Part shown: one piece after another, positions 1 through 8,935 of the stretch
How the letters are laid out: each line of letters begins with the position of its first letter
Position numbering within the stretch: position 1 is the first letter of the stretch
Source: Erythrobacter sp047872805
Lineage (GTDB): Bacteria; Pseudomonadota; Alphaproteobacteria; Sphingomonadales; Sphingomonadaceae
DNA length: 64,000 nucleotides
Assembly: GCF_047872805.1 (NCBI RefSeq)
Contig: NZ_JBLQUK010000001.1
Location: 715,807 to 779,806 of the forward strand
Direction: 5' to 3'
The notes under the pieces: generated by a model
What the model saw: the letters and a program-made list of their open reading frames with translations, nothing else
Databases searched by the model: none
What the model was told of the DNA's origin: nothing
Translations under genes and position numbers: made by a program

Positions 1-939
1 TTGCTGCTGTCTGGTCCGGGTCTAGACGCCGCGGTCGAGGCGGTGCTGCCGATCGATCTGTCGACGCTGAAACTTGGCCAGCAACGCTATTCGTTGTTGC
101 TCGACGCAAGTGGCGGCGTGCTTGATGACCTGATGGTCTCACGCTGGCCTGATGCGCTCTATCTGGTGGTGAATGGCGCAACCAAGTGGGACGACATCGG
201 CACGCTAAGGGAAGCGTTGAGCGACGACATCACGCTTAATCACCTCGATGAACAGGCATTGCTGGCCTTGCAGGGGCCCAAGGCGGCTGACGCGCTCGCC
301 CGCCATGCGCAGGGCGAATATCAATTGTCGGCGCTGACCTTCATGCGCTTTGGCCGCTTCACCATCGCCGGGCACGACGTCACCATTGCGCGTGCGGGCT
401 ATACGGGCGAGGATGGGTTCGAGATTTCGCTTCCCGCCGCTGCGGCTGAGACCATCGCCGCGCTGCTGTGCGGTGAGCCTGAAGTGAAGCCGATAGGTCT
501 GGGCGCGCGCGATTCGCTGCGGCTCGAAGCGGGCCTGCCGCTTTATGGGCATGACCTCTCGCCCGAAACTTCGCCCATCGAAGCGGGCCTGATCTTCGGC
601 ATCAACAAGCGCCGGCGGACCGAAGGCGGATTTCCAGGCGCGGACCGGATCATCCGTGAGATAAATGAAGGCACCGCGCGGCGCTGGGTCGGGCTCAAAC
701 TCGATGGCCGCCTGCCCGCGCGGGAAGGTGCGCTGGTGTTTGCGGGCGGGGACCAGATCGGCACCGTCACCAGCGGCGGATTTTCGCCCACCCTCGGCGC
801 ACCGATTGCAATGGCGTATGTTGCCTCACAACACGCCGCGCCCGGTACCGCACTCGAAGTGGAAGTGCGCGGGCGCCGCCTCGCTGCCACAGTTTCACCC
901 ATGCCGTTTGTCCCGCATCGCTATTTCAGGGGGAGTTGA
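1..939 (+). CDS. gcvT: Glycine cleavage system T-protein (aminomethyltransferase), 5'-truncated by the window
   Basis: This is the C-terminal part of GcvT, which takes the aminomethyl group from the lipoyl arm of GcvH and, with tetrahydrofolate, gives 5,10-methylene-THF and ammonia. The 312 visible residues include the family segments AGYTGEDGFEIS and ARDSLRLEAGLPLYGHDL and the C-terminal barrel. Full GcvT proteins have about 365-380 residues, so roughly 55-65 residues and the true start lie left of the window; the TTG at base 1 is only the edge. The stop falls 4 nt before gcvH, and gcvPA and gcvPB follow on the same strand, so all four genes probably form one glycine-catabolic operon feeding one-carbon metabolism. 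Confidence 0.96.
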   Translation: MLLSGPGLDAAVEAVLPIDLSTLKLGQQRYSLLLDASGGVLDDLMVSRWPDALYLVVNGATKWDDIGTLREALSDDITLNHLDEQALLALQGPKAADALARHAQGEYQLSALTFMRFGRFTIAGHDVTIARAGYTGEDGFEISLPAAAAETIAALLCGEPEVKPIGLGARDSLRLEAGLPLYGHDLSPETSPIEAGLIFGINKRRRTEGGFPGADRIIREINEGTARRWVGLKLDGRLPAREGALVFAGGDQIGTVTSGGFSPTLGAPIAMAYVASQHAAPGTALEVEVRGRRLAATVSPMPFVPHRYFRGS

Positions 940-943
940 ACCA

Positions 944-1315
944 ATGCCGCGTTATTTTACCGATGAACACGAATGGATCGACGTAGAGGGTGACAGCGCC
1001 ACCGTCGGGATCACCGATTACGCTCAGGAGCAGCTGGGCGACATTGTCTTTGTTGAATTGCCCGAAGTGGGCGCAACGCTTGACATGGGCGGCGATGCAG
1101 CGGTGGTTGAAAGCGTCAAGGCGGCAAGCGATGTATACTCGCCGATCACTGGGGAAGTAACCGAGATCAACGACTTACTCGAAGAAGAGCCTGCGTTGGT
1201 TAATTCATCACCCGAAGAAGACGGCTGGTTTTACCGCATGACCATTGGCGATCCGGGCGAGCTTGAAGGGCTGATGGACGAGGCAGCCTACAAGGAATTC
1301 GTCGACAATCTTTAA
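944..1315 (+). CDS. gcvH: Glycine cleavage system H-protein
   Basis: GcvH is the small lipoylated carrier that shuttles the aminomethyl intermediate between the P, T and L proteins. The 123-residue product has the normal length. The lipoyl-lysine is K59 in VVESVKAASDVYSP. The ATG at 944 is chosen because it starts the standard PRYFTDEHEW N-terminus and sits 4 nt after the gcvT stop; an upstream in-frame extension only overlaps gcvT. The strongly acidic surface (many D and E) is normal for H-protein. It lies between gcvT and gcvPA, as expected for a complete cleavage operon; the L-protein (lipoamide dehydrogenase) is not in the window. Confidence 0.97.
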   Translation: MPRYFTDEHEWIDVEGDSATVGITDYAQEQLGDIVFVELPEVGATLDMGGDAAVVESVKAASDVYSPITGEVTEINDLLEEEPALVNSSPEEDGWFYRMTIGDPGELEGLMDEAAYKEFVDNL

Positions 1316-1322
1316 AGTTCAC

Positions 1323-1346
1323 TCCCCTCTCTCCTGCGGGAGGGGA
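1323..1346. repeat. Small hairpin in the gcvH-gcvPA gap
   Basis: The 48-nt gap between gcvH and gcvPA holds a 9-bp inverted repeat. The arm TCCCCTCTC (1323-1331) pairs with 1338-1346, with one G-U pair and a 6-nt loop. No T-run follows, so it is not a classical terminator; it may stabilise the operon mRNA or be a short intergenic repeat. The pairing is seen directly; the function is inference. Confidence 0.5.
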
Positions 1347-1363
1347 AAGGAAAGCCAGACCTG

Positions 1364-2740
1364 ATGCGTTACCTCCCTCTCACAGATACCGACCGCGCCG
1401 ATATGTTGGCGAAGATCGGAGCTGCCTCGATTGACGATCTGTTTGTTGATGTGCCCGAAGTGGCGCAGCTTGATGGACCGATCCGTGACCTGCCGATGCA
1501 TGCGAGCGAGATGGCGGTTGAACGGCATATGAAAGCGCGCGCGGCAAAGAACCTCGTCGCTGGCGAGGTGCCTTTCTTCCTTGGGGCGGGGGCCTATCGC
1601 CACCATGTACCCGCCAGCGTCGATGCGGTGATTCAGCGCGGCGAGTTTCTGACTGCCTATACTCCGTATCAGCCTGAAATTGCGCAGGGCACGCTGCAGA
1701 TGCTGTTTGAATTTCAAACGCAGGTTGCGCGGCTGTATGGCTGTGCGGTGGCCAACGCCTCGCTCTATGATGGCTCGACCGCCTGCTGGGAAGCGGTGGC
1801 GATGGCAACCCGCGTGACGAAGCGCAATCGCGCAGTGCTCTCGGGCGCGCTGCACCCGCATTATGCGCAAGTGGTCAAGACTATGGCGCAGTTCACTGGC
1901 GACACGATCGCAGACGCGCAGCCCGCGATTCAGGCTGAGCCCGATTTAAGCGGCCTGATCGCCCGCATTGATGACGACACCGCCTGCGTGGTGGTGCAAT
2001 ATCCCGACATCCTTGGCCGGGTCAGCAACCTTGAAGAGGTCGCTGCGGCCGCTCATGCCAAGGGCGCGCTGCTGGTGGTGGTAAACACAGAACCAGTGGC
2101 GCTGGGCGCGTGTCTGTCGCCGGGTGAAATGGGCGCAGATATTGTCGTTGGCGAAGGGCAGTCGATTGGCGTCGGCCTGCAGTTCGGCGGGCCGTATCTC
2201 GGTCTGTTTGCGGTGCGCGATCCCAAACACGTGCGCCAGATGCCCGGCCGGCTGTGCGGGGAGACGGTGGACGCTGAGGGCAAGCGCGGCTTTGTCCTGA
2301 CGCTTTCCACCCGCGAACAGCATATTCGTCGCGAGAAAGCGACCAGCAACATCTGCACCAATTCGGGTCTTTGCGCGCTGGCATTCAGCGTTCACATGAC
2401 GCTGCTCGGGGAACGCGGCTTGCGCGAACTGGCGGCAGAAAACCACCGTCTTGCCTGTATCGCAGCGGACCGGCTGGCCAAGGTGCCGGGGGTGAGGCTG
2501 CTCAACCATGCCTTTTTCAACGAATTTACCTTGATGCTGGACGGCAAACCGGCGCGCGAGATCGTGCGCGATCTTGCTGACCGGGGCGTGTTGGGCGGGG
2601 TGTCGCTGGGGCGGCTGTATCCGGGGGTAAGGGCGCTGGAGCATGCCTTGCTGGTTGCAGTGACCGAGACCACGACCGAGGAAGACATCGAGACCCTCGC
2701 GGTTGAACTTGAAGCTCTGGTAAAGGAGCCTGCACAATGA
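1364..2740 (+). CDS. gcvPA: Glycine dehydrogenase (decarboxylating) subunit 1
   Basis: GcvPA is the alpha half of the split P-protein, which decarboxylates glycine with pyridoxal phosphate and passes the aminomethyl group to GcvH. At 458 residues it matches the usual 440-460. Family segments include the FLGAGAYRHHVPASVD stretch near residue 73, FLTAYTPYQPEIAQGTLQ and NASLYDGSTACWEA. The PLP lysine is not here but in subunit 2. The ATG at 1364 gives the standard MRYLPLT start. The 3' end overlaps gcvPB by 4 nt (ATGA), which points to translational coupling of the two halves of one enzyme. Confidence 0.97.
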   Translation: MRYLPLTDTDRADMLAKIGAASIDDLFVDVPEVAQLDGPIRDLPMHASEMAVERHMKARAAKNLVAGEVPFFLGAGAYRHHVPASVDAVIQRGEFLTAYTPYQPEIAQGTLQMLFEFQTQVARLYGCAVANASLYDGSTACWEAVAMATRVTKRNRAVLSGALHPHYAQVVKTMAQFTGDTIADAQPAIQAEPDLSGLIARIDDDTACVVVQYPDILGRVSNLEEVAAAAHAKGALLVVVNTEPVALGACLSPGEMGADIVVGEGQSIGVGLQFGGPYLGLFAVRDPKHVRQMPGRLCGETVDAEGKRGFVLTLSTREQHIRREKATSNICTNSGLCALAFSVHMTLLGERGLRELAAENHRLACIAADRLAKVPGVRLLNHAFFNEFTLMLDGKPAREIVRDLADRGVLGGVSLGRLYPGVRALEHALLVAVTETTTEEDIETLAVELEALVKEPAQ

Positions 2741-4320
2741 ATGCGCCCAACAAATCAGGATGGAAGCCGCAAATGCAGGTTAGCGAAGACGGGCTTCACA
2801 ATGGCCCGCCAACCACCACCGGCAATCGCGGTCTGATGCTGGAAGAGCCATTGCTGTTCGAAATCGGCCATGCAGAAACGACCGGCGTCGACCTACCCGA
2901 AATCGACCCGGCGGCCTCAAATCGGTTTGCCGGGCTGGAGCGGTCTGACCCGATCGGCCTGGTGGGTTTGACGGAGCCGGAAACGGTGCGTCATTATACC
3001 CGTCTCAGCCGCCAGAATTACGGGATCGATCTTGGCTTTTTCCCGCTGGGCAGTTGCACGATGAAACACAATCCGCGCCTCAATGAAAAGGTCGCGCGGC
3101 TTCCCGGTTTTGCCGACATCCACCCGCTTGCCCCGCAAAGCAGCGTTCAGGGTGCATTGGAAGTCATTTATGAGCTCGGACAATGGCTTTGCACCCTCAC
3201 TGGGATGCCGTCGGTCGCAATGAGCCCCAAGGCCGGCGCGCATGGCGAATTGTGCGGCATTCTGGCAATCCGCGCGGCGCACACCGCGCGCGGCGATGCC
3301 CGCCAAGTCGTGCTGGTCCCCGAAAGCGCACATGGCACCAACCCGGCCACGGCGGCCTTTGCCGGTTACCGGGTGGAGGATATTCCGGCAACCGCCGAGG
3401 GGCGCGTCGATGTTGACAAGATCAAGGCACGACTGGCGCTCGGCGGACCGGACAAATGCGATGTGGCGGCGGTGATGATCACCAACCCCAACACCTGCGG
3501 TCTGTTTGAAAAGGATTTCCGCACCATCGCCGATGCGGTCCACGCAGCGGGAGCTTATGTCTATTGCGACGGCGCCAACTTCAACGCCATCGTTGGCCGA
3601 GTCCGCCCCGGAGATCTGGGCGTCGATGCGATGCATATCAATCTGCACAAGACTTTCTCCACCCCGCATGGCGGCGGCGGACCCGGGTCCGGTCCGGTGG
3701 TTTTTTCGGAGGCGCTTGCACCGTTCGCACCGCTGCCGTTTGTGCGCAAATATGAAGACGGCACTTTCGATCTGGTCGAAGAAGAACAGCGCGAGGCAAC
3801 GCGCGGACAGGCGTTTGGCCGGATGACTGCATTCCACGGCCAGATGGGCATGTTTACCCGCGCGCTCACCTATATGCTCAGCCACGGTGCAGACGGACTG
3901 AAACAGGTTGCCGAGGATGCTGTGCTCAACGCCAATTACATCCTGCGCAGCCTCGAAGATGTGCTCCACGCGCCGTTCGCAGATAGCGGGCCTTGCATGC
4001 ATGAAGCGCTGTTCGGCGACAAGGATTTCGGCGGGGACCTGACCACGCTCGATCTGGCCAAGGGGCTAATCGACGAAGGCTATCATCCGATGACAGTGTA
4101 TTTCCCATTGGTGATCCACGGGGCGATGTTGGTCGAGCCGACCGAGACTGAGAGCAAGGCCAGCATCGACCAGTTCATCACAGCGTTCCGATCCGTGGCA
4201 GAGCGCGCGTTGGCGGGCGATCAGAGCCTTAAGCAGGCGCCCTATTACGCGCCGCGCCGCAGGCTTGATGAAACTGCTGCCGCGCGAAAGCCCAAGCTGG
4301 TGTGGTCCGAACCGCTCTAG
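2737..4320 (+). CDS. gcvPB: Glycine dehydrogenase (decarboxylating) subunit 2
   Basis: GcvPB carries the pyridoxal-phosphate site of the two-subunit glycine decarboxylase. The Schiff-base lysine is about K305 in NLHKTFSTPHGGGGPGSG, followed by the phosphate-binding glycine run. The MTVYFPLVIHGAMLVEPTE segment near the C-terminus is also typical. The product has 527 residues, normal for the family. It starts in the ATGA overlap with gcvPA. Its stop overlaps the stop of the convergent flippase gene by 4 nt, leaving no room for a separate terminator between the two transcription units. Confidence 0.97.
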   Translation: MNAPNKSGWKPQMQVSEDGLHNGPPTTTGNRGLMLEEPLLFEIGHAETTGVDLPEIDPAASNRFAGLERSDPIGLVGLTEPETVRHYTRLSRQNYGIDLGFFPLGSCTMKHNPRLNEKVARLPGFADIHPLAPQSSVQGALEVIYELGQWLCTLTGMPSVAMSPKAGAHGELCGILAIRAAHTARGDARQVVLVPESAHGTNPATAAFAGYRVEDIPATAEGRVDVDKIKARLALGGPDKCDVAAVMITNPNTCGLFEKDFRTIADAVHAAGAYVYCDGANFNAIVGRVRPGDLGVDAMHINLHKTFSTPHGGGGPGSGPVVFSEALAPFAPLPFVRKYEDGTFDLVEEEQREATRGQAFGRMTAFHGQMGMFTRALTYMLSHGADGLKQVAEDAVLNANYILRSLEDVLHAPFADSGPCMHEALFGDKDFGGDLTTLDLAKGLIDEGYHPMTVYFPLVIHGAMLVEPTETESKASIDQFITAFRSVAERALAGDQSLKQAPYYAPRRRLDETAAARKPKLVWSEPL

Positions 4321-5633
4321 GGGAGGGAAGGCGGAGTTGCAGGCTCGCCAGTTTCGTCTTCTGATCCAAGTGTAATGCGGATTTCCTGCATGTTCAGGAT
4401 CGCCACGTAAAATCCCAGAACCGCCAGCGAGCTGGATCCCAGCACCGCGAACGCGGCGCCCTTTGCCCCGTTCCAGTCGATCGCCGCGTCGAGCAGCACC
4501 AGCGCCAGCACTGTGGGAACAGCGCGAACTGCAAAGGCTGTGCCTGCGCGCCCGGCTGAAACCAGCAACGATTCAAGGCTAGCGCCGACCAGTTCAACCG
4601 CGCCTGCGATCGACAGGATAACCATCGCCCAATAGAAGGCGCTGAAATCATCCTCCGCAATCGCGGCCAATGCCCAGCGCCCGCCAAACAGCGCGACCAG
4701 CACTGCGATCACGCCTGCTACAACAGCAATATTCGCCATGCGCCGCGCCATGGTGAGCGCGTTTTCTTTGGCATGAACCAGTTCTGGAAAGATCGCCTTG
4801 GACACGGTTTGCGCCAGCGAAACCAGCGCCTGACCCAATTGCGCAGCGACGCGGAAGCCGCCCGCCAGCGCGGCACCGCCAAATGTCCCTACCAGCAGGA
4901 TGATGACCTGCTTGCCCGCAATATTCAGGCTGCCCGACATATTGGTCGACCATACGAACGACCATGCTTCAGGATGTTTTTCAGGTATCCGGCGAAAACT
5001 CAGCGCGCTGAGATCAATCCGCTGGGTTCGACCGGCCGCCACCCACAGGGCGATGGCAACCGCGACTTCCGACGCGGCCCAGGCGAGGATAAAACCCATC
5101 ACACTCGGCATGAAGACGACCGCAAGCGCCGCTCCTGCGGTGCGAATGGCTGGCTGCACCGCCTCTGCCGCAGTTGCCGTGGCGAATTTGAAATGCAGGC
5201 GCAGCAGCCCCGTCGGCGTAGCCCGGATTGCTGCCAAGGAAACCACGCAATAGCCAAAGGTGAGCCACAGCAGATCGGCGGGCAAGGGCAGCCACAGATG
5301 AGCGGTGAACGTAACAATCGCCGCGAGCGCGGTCCCCAAAGCAATCGACAGCATGTCGAGAGCAATGGCAAAACCGGTGGCTTCGCGCAGATTTTCTGAG
5401 TCTCGCGCTGGCTCGTCACCTTCCCCATTCGCTCCCCAGCGCACGATGAACTGCCATGTCTGGAAATTGGCAAACCCGGTGATCGCCTGACCCAGCGCAA
5501 CGATCAGTGCGAAATAGCCGAACTGCTCCAGCCCCAGAGTGTGCGTGGCAAGATACAGATAGACGAGGCTCATCACCGCGTTAAAGCCGCGCCCGCCCAG
5601 CAGCCAGCCGATATTGGAGAAGAGCCGCTTCAT
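4317..5633 (-). CDS. Oligosaccharide flippase family (Wzx/MATE-like) membrane protein
   Basis: The 438-residue product is almost entirely hydrophobic helices (about 12-14 membrane segments). It begins LFSNIGWLLGGRGFNAVMSL and has the LATHTLGLEQFGYFAL region seen in polysaccharide exporters that move lipid-linked sugar units across the inner membrane. The C-terminus is a short proline- and acid-rich tail. The gene lies 21 nt downstream of a nucleotidyltransferase gene on the same strand, so the two probably form an operon for surface glycan or activated sugar handling. No glycosyltransferase lies beside them, so the substrate is unknown. The family call is from overall pattern; the exact substrate cannot be read. 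Confidence 0.8.
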   Translation of the reverse strand: MKRLFSNIGWLLGGRGFNAVMSLVYLYLATHTLGLEQFGYFALIVALGQAITGFANFQTWQFIVRWGANGEGDEPARDSENLREATGFAIALDMLSIALGTALAAIVTFTAHLWLPLPADLLWLTFGYCVVSLAAIRATPTGLLRLHFKFATATAAEAVQPAIRTAGAALAVVFMPSVMGFILAWAASEVAVAIALWVAAGRTQRIDLSALSFRRIPEKHPEAWSFVWSTNMSGSLNIAGKQVIILLVGTFGGAALAGGFRVAAQLGQALVSLAQTVSKAIFPELVHAKENALTMARRMANIAVVAGVIAVLVALFGGRWALAAIAEDDFSAFYWAMVILSIAGAVELVGASLESLLVSAGRAGTAFAVRAVPTVLALVLLDAAIDWNGAKGAAFAVLGSSSLAVLGFYVAILNMQEIRITLGSEDETGEPATPPSLP

Positions 5634-5654
5634 CGGGCGAGGGACTGCTGCCGG

Positions 5655-6467
5655 TTACCCGGCGACAGCTTCACCCTCTCGTCGCTGCAAAATGCGCGTG
5701 GTCACATCCAGAGTGCGCTGATTATCGACATCGATGGCATAATGCCCATCCGACAATTCGACCGCCACCAGCTTGAAACCAAATCGCCGCGAAACCTGCG
5801 CGAACAGTTTTTCCTTCGACGCCGTGCCTAGCCGGAAACGGATCAGATTGAGGAAGCCAAACGCCTTGATGATGCGGCTTGGGAATTTCACGAACTGCCC
5901 GCCTTCACGCATGATTTCCGCAGCATTCAGCGCCTTTTCATCGCCGATCCAGTACATGTTGCAATTGGAAAATTCACCGTCGCGGAACTTGTAGAAGCGC
6001 TTTTGACCGACCGGATCGGCCAGTTGCACGTTCTCCTTGAGCGCCAGACCCGCCGCCGCACCAGCGCCAGCCGCCAGGCATTTGTCGATGAACTCGGCGT
6101 ATCCTTCCCCGGTGACCAGACAATTGTCGGCTGTGGTGATGAGCAGGGGGAACTGCGCCTCGTCGGCGCCGGAAAACACGCTGTCGACCAGATTGAATTT
6201 GCCTTCAGCAAAACTCAACCGACCTGCGCTGATCAAGGCAGCAATGCCGGGCAGCGCGGCGATTTCATCGGGTTCATGCGCGACGATCCGGATGGCCCCG
6301 ACATTGGGGCAGTCCGCAACCTGCCGCGCCACGCGTTCGACCATGGGCACGCCATTGACCGGCACAACCGCCTTCTGTGAAACACCTGCTTGTTCGGCTA
6401 GGGGGTCGAGCACCCCCGAACGCTTGCCCGCCATGATAAGTGCGGTGACTTTTGTATCGTGATCCAT
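5655..6467 (-). CDS. NTP transferase domain (MobA-like) protein
   Basis: This 270-residue protein has the GT-A nucleotidyltransferase pattern: a first strand ALIMAGKRSG followed by LAEQAGVSQKAVVPVNGVPM (lysine in the NTP-binding loop), and TTADN near residue 113, in the position of the metal-binding aspartate. Such enzymes join an NTP to a sugar phosphate or cofactor. The ATG at 6467 is preferred over an upstream in-frame start because it begins directly before the first strand. It is followed after 21 nt by the flippase gene, suggesting a joint role in glycan or lipid-linked precursor synthesis. The specific substrate is not evident; MobA itself is unlikely because the N-terminal motif differs (MAGKRSG rather than AGGRSxRMG). 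Confidence 0.75.
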   Translation of the reverse strand: MDHDTKVTALIMAGKRSGVLDPLAEQAGVSQKAVVPVNGVPMVERVARQVADCPNVGAIRIVAHEPDEIAALPGIAALISAGRLSFAEGKFNLVDSVFSGADEAQFPLLITTADNCLVTGEGYAEFIDKCLAAGAGAAAGLALKENVQLADPVGQKRFYKFRDGEFSNCNMYWIGDEKALNAAEIMREGGQFVKFPSRIIKAFGFLNLIRFRLGTASKEKLFAQVSRRFGFKLVAVELSDGHYAIDVDNQRTLDVTTRILQRREGEAVAG

Positions 6468-6560
6468 CGCCCGCGCCCTTAGCGCCAATCTGCGCCTTGC
6501 GCAAAGCCGCGATGGGCGAAGCTTGTTAAACTATCTGGCGAGGGTCAAAAGGGGAGGGCG

Positions 6561-7286
6561 ATGCGCATCATCTTTTCTCGCAAGGGCTTTGACAGCAGCG
6601 CAGGCGGCGGCCCTTCGCCGATTGTGGATGGTCGCCCGATCAGCCTGCCAATCCCGGCAGGTGCGGCGAGCCGAACAACGTACCGCGATCTGGGGCTGGG
6701 CGATCACGCAGCGCGGGCCAGCAGGGAGCGGATTGGGGCGGACGATCTCTGCCACCACGATCCGATGTTTCGACCTGATGGCACCTGCCTTTTCGGCCAA
6801 TGCGGGGCGGCGCAGACCCATCTGGAACGGCAGGGCGTCGGGGTCGGCGATGCTTTTGTGTTCTTCGGTCTGTTCGCCGATGAATATACCGGCGAGAGGC
6901 ATCACCGCATTTTCGGCTATCTGCGCGTAGACGATGAGATTCCGCTCGCTGCAGGAGCGCCGGCCGATCTGGTGGAACTGGCGCATCCGCATGCACTGGC
7001 CATGCATAGCCACAATGACGTGATCTGGCGCGGTGAGGGATGCACCGCTGGCCGTGCGAGCGATGCCCTGCGGCTGACCGTTCCGGGCGGCCCGCCAAGC
7101 CTGTGGGCGAGGCCCGAATGGTTGAGGCAGGGCGAGCTAAGCTACCACGGCCGTGCCGACCGTTGGCTGGACGGGGGGAGATTAAAGAGCGCGGCGCGCG
7201 GGCAGGAATTCGTCGCCAATATCGGCCAGCGTCAGGGCCCGCGCAAATGGCTCACGCAGATAATCGCGGCGATCAGAGCGTCTTGA
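6561..7286 (+). CDS. Nmad3-like putative nucleotide-modification protein
   Basis: The N-terminus MRIIFSRKGFDSSAGGGPSP followed by SLPIPAG matches my memory of the Nmad3 family (nucleotide modification associated domain 3), proposed from comparative genomics to act in nucleotide or base modification. The 241-residue protein is rich in histidine pairs (CHHDPMF, ERHHRIFGYL, LAHPHALAMHSHND), which could bind metal. It has no signal peptide. It is a lone gene: the left neighbour is divergent and the right neighbour, mmsB, is convergent and overlaps it by 14 bp. No DNA polymerase, kinase or phage gene is nearby, so the biochemical role is open. The family call is moderate; the activity is not established by the sequence. 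Confidence 0.6.
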   Translation: MRIIFSRKGFDSSAGGGPSPIVDGRPISLPIPAGAASRTTYRDLGLGDHAARASRERIGADDLCHHDPMFRPDGTCLFGQCGAAQTHLERQGVGVGDAFVFFGLFADEYTGERHHRIFGYLRVDDEIPLAAGAPADLVELAHPHALAMHSHNDVIWRGEGCTAGRASDALRLTVPGGPPSLWARPEWLRQGELSYHGRADRWLDGGRLKSAARGQEFVANIGQRQGPRKWLTQIIAAIRAS

Positions 7287-8139
7287 TAATCGCAGAGAAA
7301 TCGAGATTGCCATTCTCCTTGGCAAATTCCTCGTAAATCTGCGCGGCCTTGGCGCCCAGTACCGTCGTGGCATCGACATTGCCCGAAGCTTCCATTGCAA
7401 GCCGCAAGTCCTTGAGCATCAGCGCGGTTGCAAAGCCGCCCTGGTAATCCTTGTCCGCCGGGCTTTCGACGCCCACACCCGGCATCGGCGTATAGGCATT
7501 GAGCGACCAGTTGTAGCCCGAGCTTTGCGAGCTGATTTCGTAGAATTTCTGCGGATCAAGACCCAGCTTCTGCGCCATCGTCATGGCCTCTGCGGTGCCG
7601 ATCATGGTGATGGCGAGCAGCATGTTGTTGCATATCTTGGCGGTCTGACCCGCGCCTGCATCGCCTGCGTGGATCACCGCCTTGCCCATTGCGGCAAGGA
7701 CCGGTTCGGCCCGCGTAAAGGCCGGTTCAGACCCGCCCACCATAAAGGTCAGCGTCCCGCCATTCGCCGCCGCGATCCCGCCTGAGACGGGCGCATCGAC
7801 CATGGCGTATCCTGCGGCTTCGGCCTTTTTGATGACGTCTTTGGCGGTGGCAACGTCGATGGTCGAACAATCGAGCAGCACCGCTCCGGCAGGAGCAGTG
7901 CCGATGACATCGCTTTCATAGACCGATTTAACGATTGCGCCGTTTGGCAGCATCGAGACGACAGCTTCCGCTTCCGCGCAAGCTTCCGCTGCGGCGGTGA
8001 ATGTTGTGCAGCCAGCGGCCTTCGCTGCGGTCAAAGCGGCATCGCTAAGGTCGAAGGCGCGCACATCATGGCCCGCTTTCACAAGGTTCGCGGCCATCCC
8101 GCCGCCCATGTTGCCAAGACCGATAAATGCGATTTTCAT
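7273..8139 (-). CDS. mmsB: 3-hydroxyisobutyrate dehydrogenase
   Basis: MmsB oxidises 3-hydroxyisobutyrate to methylmalonate semialdehyde with NAD in valine breakdown. The 288-residue product has the beta-hydroxyacid dehydrogenase dinucleotide motif IGLGNMGGGMAANL at the N-terminus, the substrate-binding DAPVSGGIAAA segment and the catalytic lysine region GAGQTAKICNN. It is the last gene of the valine operon, starting 1 nt after the enoyl-CoA hydratase stop. Its product is the substrate of MmsA, encoded at 13721-15214. The gene end overlaps the convergent Nmad3-like gene by 14 bp. Confidence 0.95.
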   Translation of the reverse strand: MKIAFIGLGNMGGGMAANLVKAGHDVRAFDLSDAALTAAKAAGCTTFTAAAEACAEAEAVVSMLPNGAIVKSVYESDVIGTAPAGAVLLDCSTIDVATAKDVIKKAEAAGYAMVDAPVSGGIAAANGGTLTFMVGGSEPAFTRAEPVLAAMGKAVIHAGDAGAGQTAKICNNMLLAITMIGTAEAMTMAQKLGLDPQKFYEISSQSSGYNWSLNAYTPMPGVGVESPADKDYQGGFATALMLKDLRLAMEASGNVDATTVLGAKAAQIYEEFAKENGNLDFSAIIKTL

Positions 8140-8140
8140 A

Positions 8141-8935
8141 TCAGCGCCCCTTCCACTGCCCTTCGCGCTTCTCGATAAACGCAGCCATGCCCTCGGCCTT
8201 GTCCTCGCTCGCGGTGAGGATCTGGAAGATGCGGCGTTCGACGATCAGGCCCTGATCCAGCGTCATCTCGAACGCTGAATTCACCATTTCCTTGTTCGCG
8301 ATTGTAGCCATTGGCGGCATGGACGCGATGGTCGCGGCGGTTTTCAGCACTTCGGTGATGAGGTTCGCTTGCGGCACCGCGCGCACGATCAGGTTCGATC
8401 GTTCGGCTTCCTCGGCGCTCATCATCCGGCCCGTCAGGCACATTTCCATCGACTTCGACTTGCCGATGGCGCGGGTCAGGCGCTGCGATCCGCCCATGCC
8501 CGGCGCCACGCCCAGCTTGATTTCCGGCTGGCCGAATTTCGCATTGTCGGATGCGATGATGAAATCCGCCATCATCGCTAGCTCGCACCCGCCGCCCAGC
8601 GCAAAGCCGTTGACCGCTGCGATCCACGGCTTGCGGGTCTTTTTCACGATCTCGCTGGTCCACGGCGAAAAGAAATCGTCGAGATAGAAATCGGCCGCGG
8701 CCTTCTCGCTCATCTCCTTGATATCGGCACCTGCGGCGAATGCCTTTTCTCCCGAACCGGTCAGCACCGCGCACAGCTGAGTGTCGTCAGCCTGATACCC
8801 TGCGAAAGCGCAAGTAAGGTCTGCAAGAACCTGGCTGTTGAGCGCGTTCAGCGCCTGCGGTCGGTTGATCGTCATCAGCGTGACCCCCTTGGTCCCGCGC
8901 GCGTCGGTTTCGACGGTGATCGTTTCGTAGGTCAT
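8141..8935 (-). CDS. Enoyl-CoA hydratase (valine pathway)
   Basis: This 264-residue crotonase hydrates an enoyl-CoA, here most likely methacrylyl-CoA to 3-hydroxyisobutyryl-CoA. Both catalytic glutamates are present, in GGGCELAMMADF and FGQPEIKLGVAPGMGG, as is the oxyanion segment AAGADIKEMS. The ATG at 8935 is chosen because it starts the standard MTYETITVET N-terminus and overlaps the upstream stop as ATGA; an extension further upstream only reads through the previous gene. Its position between the hydrolase and mmsB supports the valine-specific role, though the sequence itself does not fix chain-length preference. Confidence 0.93.
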   Translation of the reverse strand: MTYETITVETDARGTKGVTLMTINRPQALNALNSQVLADLTCAFAGYQADDTQLCAVLTGSGEKAFAAGADIKEMSEKAAADFYLDDFFSPWTSEIVKKTRKPWIAAVNGFALGGGCELAMMADFIIASDNAKFGQPEIKLGVAPGMGGSQRLTRAIGKSKSMEMCLTGRMMSAEEAERSNLIVRAVPQANLITEVLKTAATIASMPPMATIANKEMVNSAFEMTLDQGLIVERRIFQILTASEDKAEGMAAFIEKREGQWKGR

